DNA from: Bacillota bacterium
GTDB taxonomy: Bacteria > Bacillota_I > Bacilli_A > MOL361 > Turicibacteraceae
Direction: 5' to 3'
Assembly (NCBI GenBank): GCA_003486705.1
Contig: DNGE01000172.1
Location: forward strand, 1,633 to 11,974
Length of the DNA stretch: 10,342 nt
Shown: positions 1 through 5,669 of the stretch, in pieces
Position numbering within the stretch: the first letter of the stretch is position 1
Layout of the letters: each line of letters starts with the position of its first letter
Translations under genes and position numbers: made by a program
The notes under the pieces: model-generated
Told to the model about the DNA's origin: nothing
Database searches by the model: none
Seen by the model: the letters and a program-made list of their open reading frames with translations, nothing else

Positions 1-1665
1 TGGGAAGAACAAGATGTAGATTTAGTAAAAAATATTGTAGTTAAAGTTAATAATGAAAGTTACACGCTTGAACCAACGGAAACAAGTTTTGTCTTTGAAA
101 CGACAGATCCGAACACTAAATTTAATGTAGGAGTAACGGTGAATAAAAAAGGTTTTGGGTTTGCAAATAAATCTAAAAAAACAATTACAACGTCATCAGA
201 TAACGCCACATTATATCAAGAAGTTAGTGACTTAGTGATAAATAATACAGAGGTATCTTTTACACATCACATTCAAAAAGACTCTGAAGGAACGTTAGAT
301 TTATCGTCGTTATCATATGATGTGATGACTCAGTATAACGAAATACTATCAACGATTGTCCCGACTGATGTTGAAGAAACAAATGATCTTGTATCCATCA
401 AAGTGACTGTTCCACTACAATTAATACAAGATCAATATGCTATTTTATTTGGAATTAATTATGAAAAGAATGGTGTATCTTATAAAAATGCTGTGAAAGA
501 TTTTGATATTACAACAAGCGACAGTAGTTCTTATGCTGCTTCACCTTTTGAAGTTGTTTTCCAAAATCAAATGCTTGTTTTATTAAATCTGAATACTGAA
601 TATTATTTATATGAAAGTCATAATTTTTATGCCGAAAGTTTACATGTGACAGTAGATACTGAAGAAGAAATTGAAACTTATCAATTAATACTTAATGATG
701 AAGTCAAATATGACTTGCCATATTTAACAGAAGGTAATAACGGGATTATTTTAAAAGATTTAGCAGAAGGTCATTATTTAATTCAATATGATGGAAAGCC
801 GATTTATACAACAGATACTATTTATGATGTGTGGTATACGATTTACCGTGAAGGTGTTGCAAAACAAATTACGATAGAAACGTATATGGGCATGTTGTCG
901 GTTGAAGTGAAAGATGTGACTCAAACACCAGATGATGTGTATGATATTTTAATCGATCCTGGCCATGGTGGTCTTGATGGTGGAACCGAAAAAGATGGTG
1001 TAACAGAAGCTGAAGAAGTGTTGAAGGTTGCAACGTATATTGCCTCTCGATTAGAAGAACATGGATTAAAAGTTAAGTTAACGCGTGACGATGAATTTGA
1101 TCCGTCAGGAGAAGGGAACTTTGATTATACGTTATCTCCATATAAAGAAGAAGGACGAGTAGAACAAGTTTATCGTTATTCAGCAAATTATATGATAAGT
1201 AATCATTTAAATGCGTTTGATGGTTCTTTAAGTGGATTTGAAGTTTACAGTTCAATCATGTCAACAAATGATTGGGCGAGTAGTATTGCAAATGAATTTG
1301 AGGCAATAGGGCACGAAGCGCGCGATTCTATAAAAAATGAGTATCGAGTTTCAACAGGTTCATATAAAAGTTATACGCAGTGTGTAGCAGGAGAATATTT
1401 ACCAAATGGATGTAGTAGTCCATACATTGATTACTTATATATCATTCGTGAAACAGGTGGACAGTTCAGTCAATCAACATCGCTTGTAAAATATAATGAA
1501 AATTATGAGCAAATACCGAATCATGGAGCTGAAACAGTTTTAGTCGAGTATGTCTATTTAGATAACGCAACAGATAATGCAGCGTGGATTCAAAATTGGC
1601 AAGCATACGGAGAGGCTATTGTTAAAGCGACTGTTGCCTATTTAGATATTCCATATCAAAAATAA
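1..1665 (+). CDS. N-acetylmuramoyl-L-alanine amidase (Amidase_3 family), 5'-truncated by the window edge
   Basis: The reading frame is open from base 1 (first codon TGG) to the TAA at 1663-1665, so the gene begins left of the window; the GTG at 139 is an internal Val codon, not a start. 554 residues are visible. Residues about 1-312 are a beta-rich, Thr/Asp/Glu-rich region of unknown fold, probably extracellular wall-facing or adhesive modules. Residues about 315-550 form a zinc amidase that cleaves the bond between MurNAc and L-Ala in peptidoglycan: DPGHGG supplies Zn ligand His322, Glu336 in the TEAEE stretch is the second ligand, His402 in SNHLNA the third, and Glu516 in VLVEYVYLDN matches the catalytic Glu of the usual LIEFGFIDN motif. 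A signal peptide is expected upstream but cannot be seen. Residue numbers count from base 1. The RETGG stretch resembles the YFIHRET motif of phage and cell-wall amidases. The family call is firm; the role (cell separation, turnover or lysis of others) is not. Confidence 0.9.
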   Translation, partial: WEEQDVDLVKNIVVKVNNESYTLEPTETSFVFETTDPNTKFNVGVTVNKKGFGFANKSKKTITTSSDNATLYQEVSDLVINNTEVSFTHHIQKDSEGTLDLSSLSYDVMTQYNEILSTIVPTDVEETNDLVSIKVTVPLQLIQDQYAILFGINYEKNGVSYKNAVKDFDITTSDSSSYAASPFEVVFQNQMLVLLNLNTEYYLYESHNFYAESLHVTVDTEEEIETYQLILNDEVKYDLPYLTEGNNGIILKDLAEGHYLIQYDGKPIYTTDTIYDVWYTIYREGVAKQITIETYMGMLSVEVKDVTQTPDDVYDILIDPGHGGLDGGTEKDGVTEAEEVLKVATYIASRLEEHGLKVKLTRDDEFDPSGEGNFDYTLSPYKEEGRVEQVYRYSANYMISNHLNAFDGSLSGFEVYSSIMSTNDWASSIANEFEAIGHEARDSIKNEYRVSTGSYKSYTQCVAGEYLPNGCSSPYIDYLYIIRETGGQFSQSTSLVKYNENYEQIPNHGAETVLVEYVYLDNATDNAAWIQNWQAYGEAIVKATVAYLDIPYQK

Positions 1666-1674
1666 AATAATAAG

Positions 1675-1720
1675 ATAAATCTCTAACCTCTATCAACTGG
1701 GGAGGAGATTTATTTTATTT
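1675..1720 (+). terminator. Intrinsic terminator after the amidase gene
   Basis: ATAAATCTC (1675-1683) pairs perfectly with GAGATTTAT (1705-1713), 9 bp, with a 21-nt loop in which CCTC can pair further with GGGG. A T-rich run follows (1713-1721). It lies 10 nt after the stop codon, so it most likely ends the amidase transcript. Confidence 0.75.
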
Positions 1721-1785
1721 TAAGCAGATAAAAATTATTCTTATTTTGTCGAAATGGGTTGAATATGATAACAGTTATAGATGAA

Positions 1786-1806
1786 TAAAATAAATTATGT
1801 TATGAT
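1786..1806 (+). promoter_or_regulatory. Candidate extended -10 promoter of the ugtP-recX unit
   Basis: TG-T-TATGAT at 1798-1806 is an extended -10 element (TGn plus a 5/6 match to TATAAT). No good -35 lies 17 nt upstream (TAGATG at 1778-1783), which extended -10 promoters tolerate. The predicted start near 1813 would leave a leader of about 50 nt. It sits between the amidase terminator and the next gene, where a promoter is needed. Confidence 0.45.
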
Positions 1807-1835
1807 GTATTTAATTGTAAAAAAACTGTATTAAG

Positions 1836-1850
1836 CTAAGTGTGACTTAG
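1836..1850 (+). other. Short perfect hairpin or dyad just before the ugtP ribosome binding site
   Basis: CTAAGT (1836-1841) and ACTTAG (1845-1850) form a 6-bp perfect inverted repeat with a 3-nt GTG loop. It ends 3 nt before the Shine-Dalgarno sequence GGAGAG (1854-1859). It could be a small 5'-UTR hairpin that protects or tunes the mRNA, or a protein-binding dyad. Six base pairs are few, so chance is possible. Confidence 0.35.
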
Positions 1851-1864
1851 ATAGGAGAGATAAT

Positions 1865-3001
1865 ATGAAACCATTGAAGAAAGTATTAATCCTAACGGCT
1901 CCTTTCGGTAGTGGGCATTTGCAAGTTTCTAAATCACTTGTACAAGAATTTAATCATTTTGATAATGTTCAAGTAGAAGAGTATGATTTATATTCTGAAG
2001 AATTTCCAACGTTGTCAAAAACCATTCAAAAAGCATATTTAAAAAGTTATAAACCAATAGGAAAAGACATTTATCGCATGTTATATTACGGTTCATCACA
2101 TGCTATGTATGATACGGTACATGCAAAAATATTAAAACCATATATTGAGTTTGGTATACGATCTTTAAAAAATAAAATTCAAACGTATGCCCCAGATGTT
2201 ATTATTTCATGTTTCCCTGTAACTTCATTATATAAGCTTGAAGAAAAAGGTTTTAAAATTCCAATTTACACGGTGATAACAGATTACTATGCGAGTGGAT
2301 TATGGTTATACAAAGGGGCACGTAGACATTATGTTGCAAGCAATCGTATGATTGCTTGGGGAGTTGCAAATGGATTAATGCAACAACAGTTTTTATTAAC
2401 AGGAATTCCAGTTAATGAAAAGTTTTATGAGCCACTAGATAAGACTAAATTATATGAGAAGTATAATCTTGATTGTAATAAAAAAACAATTGTTGTGGCA
2501 GCGGGAACGTACGGTGTTGTTTCAAATGTTGATGAAATAACGCAACGTTTAGCTAGTCAAAGTGATATGCAAGTCGTTGTGGTTTGTGGAAAAAACACTA
2601 AATTATTTGATCAAGTTCAAGGATTAGAAGAACAATATTCAAATGTGAAGGTCATGGGATATTGTAAGGCGATGTTCGAATTATTAGAAATTGCAGATGT
2701 TATGGTAACTAAACCAGGTGGAATTTCGTTGACAGAGGCTGCTATTAAAGGCGTACCTGTTATTTTATATAATCCTGTATACGGACAAGAACTTGAAAAT
2801 GCAAAATATTTTGCAGAAAAGAATGCGGCTGTTATCGTTTCAAGTGAATCAGAAATCATTTATCATATTTTAATTATTTTAAATGAAGATGGAATGCTTG
2901 ATAATATGAAAGAAAATATAAAACAAATTTCACGTGATTACTCGGCTAGAAGAATTGTAGAAGATGTAATGAAGGATAGCGATGAATACTATAAATTATA
3001 A
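1865..3001 (+). CDS. ugtP: Processive diacylglycerol beta-glucosyltransferase (UgtP/YpfP-like, GT28)
   Basis: 378 residues, close to the 382 of Bacillus subtilis UgtP. Enzymes of this family transfer glucose from UDP-glucose to diacylglycerol at the inner face of the membrane, giving mono- and diglucosyl-diacylglycerol, the membrane glucolipid and often the lipoteichoic acid anchor. The N-terminal acceptor domain opens with KVLILTAPFGSGHLQVSK, matching the GNGHVQVAK glycine-rich loop of UgtP (His18). The C-terminal GT-B donor domain shows VVVVCGKNT, then VMGYCKAMFELLEIADVMVTK, then KPGGISLTEA (283-292) and GQELENA (from 307), the MGDG-synthase/UgtP signature that binds the UDP-sugar. AGGAGAG 6 nt before ATG supports the start. 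It overlaps recX by 20 bp. Family assignment is strong; how many glucoses it adds, and whether this organism makes lipoteichoic acid, cannot be read from sequence. Confidence 0.9.
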   Translation: MKPLKKVLILTAPFGSGHLQVSKSLVQEFNHFDNVQVEEYDLYSEEFPTLSKTIQKAYLKSYKPIGKDIYRMLYYGSSHAMYDTVHAKILKPYIEFGIRSLKNKIQTYAPDVIISCFPVTSLYKLEEKGFKIPIYTVITDYYASGLWLYKGARRHYVASNRMIAWGVANGLMQQQFLLTGIPVNEKFYEPLDKTKLYEKYNLDCNKKTIVVAAGTYGVVSNVDEITQRLASQSDMQVVVVCGKNTKLFDQVQGLEEQYSNVKVMGYCKAMFELLEIADVMVTKPGGISLTEAAIKGVPVILYNPVYGQELENAKYFAEKNAAVIVSSESEIIYHILIILNEDGMLDNMKENIKQISRDYSARRIVEDVMKDSDEYYKL

Positions 3002-3809
3002 TTATTGTGTCATGACAGTAGCATTACAAAAAGGTCAAACATATGAAGTATCATTAAAAAAACCAAATCTTGAAATTGAAAATTTATTAGTTCATGAAGA
3101 GTTAATTTTAAAGTACCGACTCGTGGTTGGAAAAGAAATTAGTGAGATGACATTGCAAGAAATAAAAGCTAAGCTTGATTATGGTCGTGCGTATCAATAT
3201 GCTTTAAATGTGATAAGTCGTCGAACGATTTCAATTTCAGAAATGGAAAAAAAATTAGAGTTAAAAGATTATGATCAAGTAATTGTTGATGAAACAATTC
3301 TTAAATTGATTGAAGTTGGATTGCTAAATGATTCGCTATATTGCCAACAGTATGTCTCAACAATGATGAATAGTGGAAAAAAAGGTCCACAACTCATCTA
3401 TAAAGAGTTACAAAATAAAGGCATTAAAGAGATGGATATTAAAGAAGCTTTAAGTAAGTATTCTTATGAGTTGCAAATTGAAAAAGCAACAAAGATTGTT
3501 CAAGCACTTAATAAATCTAATACAAAGTACGGATTTCATTTTTTAAAACAGAAAATTTATCAATCCTTAATGATTAAAGGATTTAGTACTGACGTGATAG
3601 ATGTTGCAATTTCTACTCTTTCTGACGATGAAACGGATGAAAATCACGACATCTTAAAAAAAGAAATGGAAAAGTTACTCCGTAAACATGCCAAATTAGA
3701 ATCGTATCAAAAACGGATGAAAGTTACTCAGACTTTAGCTCGAAAAGGATTTAGTTTTGATGATATTAGTGCTTTATACAATGAACTAAGTGCATTAGAA
3801 GATGAATAA
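2982..3809 (+). CDS. recX: Regulatory protein RecX
   Basis: 275 residues, three-helix-repeat RecX family, the cytoplasmic modulator that binds along the RecA filament and limits recombination and SOS activity. Visible family features are VVGKEISEMTLQEI, a tandem-helix region (YGRAYQYALNVISRRTISISEMEKKL), the central GLLNDSLYCQQYV and GPQLIYKELQNKGI stretches, and a C-terminal repeat ending YQKRMKVTQTLARKGFSFDDI, closely like YKRRMKMKQALYRKGF of Bacillus RecX. The chosen ATG (2982) has AAGGA 5 nt upstream, inside ugtP, and overlaps ugtP by 20 bp, suggesting translational coupling. An ATG at 3012 aligns better with the usual RecX N-terminus but has no ribosome binding site. RecX is not normally a partner of glucolipid synthesis, so the pairing with ugtP is probably transcriptional convenience. 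Confidence 0.9.
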   Translation: MNTINYNYCVMTVALQKGQTYEVSLKKPNLEIENLLVHEELILKYRLVVGKEISEMTLQEIKAKLDYGRAYQYALNVISRRTISISEMEKKLELKDYDQVIVDETILKLIEVGLLNDSLYCQQYVSTMMNSGKKGPQLIYKELQNKGIKEMDIKEALSKYSYELQIEKATKIVQALNKSNTKYGFHFLKQKIYQSLMIKGFSTDVIDVAISTLSDDETDENHDILKKEMEKLLRKHAKLESYQKRMKVTQTLARKGFSFDDISALYNELSALEDE

Positions 3810-3819
3810 AAAAGTAAAT

Positions 3820-3852
3820 GGATTGTCTAAAAAGTAAAGACAATCCTTTTCT
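3820..3852 (+). terminator. Hairpin with short T-run between recX and gntR; intrinsic terminator or attenuator
   Basis: GGATTGTCT (3820-3828) and AGACAATCC (3838-3846) form a perfect 9-bp stem with a 9-nt A-rich loop, followed by TTTTCT. It lies 10 nt after recX and 34 nt before the gntR start. The T-run is short, so termination may be partial, allowing recX transcripts to reach gntR, for which I see no convincing separate promoter. The dyad could equally serve as an operator for the GntR protein itself. Confidence 0.65.
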
Positions 3853-3886
3853 GAATATAAAAATAATAATTGTTCATTGGAGTGAG

Positions 3887-4594
3887 ATGATGTTACCTGC
3901 CTATATAAAAGTAAAACAATTAATTGAAGAAGAAATTAAGCAACTCATTCCAAACGCTATGATTAAATCGGAACGTGATTTAGCAAAAGAATATGAAGTG
4001 TCTAGAATGACAGCGAGAAAAGCGGTTGATGAACTGATTAAAGAAGGAAAGTTATACCGAAAAGAAAAAGTTGGAACATTTGTCGCTGATAATAAGTTAC
4101 ATGAACCGATGGAAGAACTCGTTGGTTTTACATCAGAGTTTGTGAATAAAGGAATGAAGCCACAAACAAAAGTTATAAGTTATGAAATTATAGAAGCGAC
4201 TGATTATTTGGCAAACAAGCTTGAAATTAAAGTGGGAGAAAAAGTTCATCGCTTATTAAGAGTACGTATGGTAGATGATCGACCGATGACATTTGAAAAT
4301 ACATATATCCCATTAAATGTTGTAAAGGTATTACCGAATTCAGCAATACATGCATCGCTTTATGCCTACATCATGGAAGAATTAGAAATTAAGATTGCAA
4401 CAGGTACTCAAAATGTTTCTGCGGTTAAGGCATCAGTTGAAGTAGCAAAACTTTTGGATGTGCCGTTAAATGATCCGTTAATCTATTTAGAATTAACCTC
4501 ATTTTTGATGGATGGTAAAGTATTAGAATATGTTGAAACGTATGCCAATCCTAAAAATTATAAGGTAACCATTCATTCTAGAAGGAAATGGTAA
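3887..4594 (+). CDS. GntR family transcriptional regulator, HutC subfamily (UTRA domain)
   Basis: 235 residues from ATG 3887, the usual HutC-type size (about 240). Residues 4-67 are the winged helix: the recognition region SERDLAKEYEVSRMTARKAVDELIKEGKLYRK and the wing KVGTFV are canonical, though the stretch before SERDLA is a little short and lacks the usual Gly-Asp-Leu-Pro. Residues about 90-228 are a UTRA ligand domain (GFTSEFVNKGMKP, then RVRMVDDRPMTFENTYIP, ending LEYVETYANPKNYKVTIHSRR), which in relatives such as NagR/YvoA, PhnF or HutC binds a small effector, often a sugar phosphate, and releases DNA. An in-frame ATG at 3818 would place 23 non-conserved residues over the upstream hairpin and is rejected; GGAG at 3879-3882 fits ATG 3887 (4 nt) or ATG 3890 (7 nt, equally likely). 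No catabolic operon is adjacent, so its targets are probably elsewhere, possibly with autoregulation. Confidence 0.88.
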   Translation: MMLPAYIKVKQLIEEEIKQLIPNAMIKSERDLAKEYEVSRMTARKAVDELIKEGKLYRKEKVGTFVADNKLHEPMEELVGFTSEFVNKGMKPQTKVISYEIIEATDYLANKLEIKVGEKVHRLLRVRMVDDRPMTFENTYIPLNVVKVLPNSAIHASLYAYIMEELEIKIATGTQNVSAVKASVEVAKLLDVPLNDPLIYLELTSFLMDGKVLEYVETYANPKNYKVTIHSRRKW

Positions 4595-4622
4595 AAATTT
4601 CAAGGTATTAATGGTGTTTAGG

Positions 4623-4651
4623 TTGACAAGGTAATAGGTGTGAGTTAAAAT
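4623..4651 (+). promoter_or_regulatory. Sigma-A-type promoter of the FMN riboswitch-ribU unit
   Basis: TTGACA (4623-4628) is a perfect -35 and TAAAAT (4646-4651) a 5/6 -10 box, separated by exactly 17 nt. The predicted start near 4657-4658 lies about 25 nt before the aptamer, giving a complete riboswitch leader. Confidence 0.85.
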
Positions 4652-4680
4652 AACCATGTAAAAAGTAAATACGATTAATA

Positions 4681-4791
4681 AATCTTCGAGGCAGGGTGAA
4701 AGTCCCTACCGGCGGTACTAGCCCGCAAGCCGTAATGGTTGATCTGGTGAGATTCCAGAGCCGACAGTTAAAGTCTGGATGGGAGAAGATT
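4681..4791 (+). ncRNA. FMN riboswitch (RFN element) aptamer
   Basis: The conserved RFN blocks occur in order: GAGGCAGGGTGAAAGTCCC, ACCGGCGGTACTAGCCCGC, AAGCC, GGTGAGATTCCAGAGCCGAC, then AGTCTGGATGGGAGAAGA. The P1 stem closes by AATCTTC (4681-4687) pairing with GAAGATT (4785-4791). The P5 hairpin is CTGG (4744-4747) with CCAG (4755-4758). FMN binding to this six-stem aptamer normally favours transcription termination or blocked translation of riboflavin synthesis or uptake genes. Here an intrinsic terminator lies 28 nt downstream and ribU follows, so the switch is expected to turn ribU off when FMN is high. Confidence 0.97.
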
Positions 4792-4819
4792 CGTTTTTGA
4801 TATACTCTTTCATGATTAT

Positions 4820-4852
4820 ATCTCACGAAGATTTATTACGTGAGATCTTTTT
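4820..4852 (+). terminator. Riboswitch expression-platform terminator before ribU
   Basis: ATCTCACG (4820-4827) pairs perfectly with CGTGAGAT (4839-4846), 8 bp with an 11-nt loop, followed by C and five T (4848-4852), then a second T-run at 4856-4860. It lies between the aptamer and the ribU ribosome binding site, the usual place for an FMN-dependent transcription terminator. Confidence 0.88.
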
Positions 4853-4892
4853 GCGTTTTTACAAACAAAAATAATCTTAGGAGGAAGAGTGT

Positions 4893-5519
4893 ATGAAAAA
4901 TTCAAAAGGTATTTTTAGTAACACGAGAAATCTTGTCTTAATTTCAATTTTAATTGCTTTAGGAGCAGTTCTTATGTTAATTGAAATTCCGTATCCTATT
5001 GTTCCATTTTTAAAGTTTGACTTAAGTGAACTTGTTATATTAATTACGGTAGAATTATTTGGTTTAGTCCCAGCGATTTTAGTGGCTTTATTTAAATCAT
5101 TAGTACATGTTATGGTTAATGGTGTAACAACACCTTATGCAATTGGAACGATTACAGCTTTCATTGCTTCATCAACAATTGCAGCATTTTACATGTTAGC
5201 TAAAAAATATTTTCCTGCTCGCAAGTTTTCAAGTATTGTGATACGATTTTTAATTGTCATAACAGGATTCGCAGCTGTTCTAACAATTTGTAATTATTTA
5301 TTTATTACACCTATTTATTTTGGAGCTTTATGGTTCACTGATATCAAAGACTTTACAACATTAAATTCGTTTATGCCTGGTTTATCATATGATTTAGGAT
5401 ATGGAGCAGCCATTGCGTTTGTATATATACCATTTAATGCCCTTAAAGGGTTCTTAGTATTATTAGTTTATGAAATGATTGCACCACGTGTGTTACATCA
5501 TGCACAAGATCTTTTATAG
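4893..5519 (+). CDS. ribU: Riboflavin transporter RibU, ECF-type S-component
   Basis: 208 residues, nearly all hydrophobic, with about six predicted transmembrane helices (roughly 12-31, 45-66, 78-102, 114-138, 140-160 and 175-200). RibU is the membrane subunit that captures riboflavin and docks onto the shared energy-coupling module (EcfT with two EcfA ATPases), which is not encoded here. The family mark PFLKFDLSE (38-46) matches the FLKYDFSD-like motif after helix 1; NYLFITPIYFG and PFNALKG near the C-terminal half are also RibU-like. The FMN riboswitch immediately upstream confirms the substrate class. AGGAGG 8 nt before ATG is a strong ribosome binding site. A single-gene unit, closed by its own terminator, and regulated by FMN through the riboswitch. 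Confidence 0.95.
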   Translation: MKNSKGIFSNTRNLVLISILIALGAVLMLIEIPYPIVPFLKFDLSELVILITVELFGLVPAILVALFKSLVHVMVNGVTTPYAIGTITAFIASSTIAAFYMLAKKYFPARKFSSIVIRFLIVITGFAAVLTICNYLFITPIYFGALWFTDIKDFTTLNSFMPGLSYDLGYGAAIAFVYIPFNALKGFLVLLVYEMIAPRVLHHAQDLL

Positions 5520-5538
5520 AAAAAATAAAGGATATTAA

Positions 5539-5572
5539 AAAGAAGGAAAGCTTTTGTCTTCCTTCTTTTTTT
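5539..5572 (+). terminator. Intrinsic terminator of ribU
   Basis: AAAGAAGGAA (5539-5548) pairs with TTCCTTCTTT (5559-5568), 10 bp with a 10-nt loop, and the run of T reaches 5572. It lies 19 nt after the ribU stop codon. The A-rich left arm preceded by further A also makes it a possible terminator on the opposite strand. Confidence 0.85.
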
Positions 5573-5580
5573 GATATAAT
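5554..5580 (+). promoter_or_regulatory. Candidate promoter of the solute-binding protein gene, abutting the ribU terminator
   Basis: TG-A-TATAAT at 5572-5580 is a perfect extended -10 element. The best -35 match, TTGTCT (5554-5559), is only 14-15 nt upstream and lies inside the terminator hairpin, so recognition would rest mainly on the extended -10. A start near 5587 would give a leader of about 80 nt. A second -10-like TATGAT (5629-5634) has no better -35 and is less likely. Confidence 0.5.
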
Positions 5581-5669
5581 AAAACCACATGTAATGGAAA
5601 ATATAGTTAAAATTAACTTTTAAAGATGTATGATTTTAATTAATCATTTATTGTAAATTAAAGAGGTTA

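Noticed and set aside
139..141. GTG as the start of the amidase gene
   Set aside because: The frame is open from base 1 with coding-like codons and no ribosome binding site stands before 139; the gene is cut by the window edge.
3818..3886. ATG at 3818 as the start of the GntR regulator
   Set aside because: It lies over the hairpin after recX, has no ribosome binding site and adds 23 residues foreign to the family; ATG 3887 or 3890 has GGAG at the right distance.
4608..4826. A 72-codon frame on the - strand
   Set aside because: It lies over the FMN riboswitch and its promoter; the RNA structure explains the sequence fully and the peptide resembles nothing.
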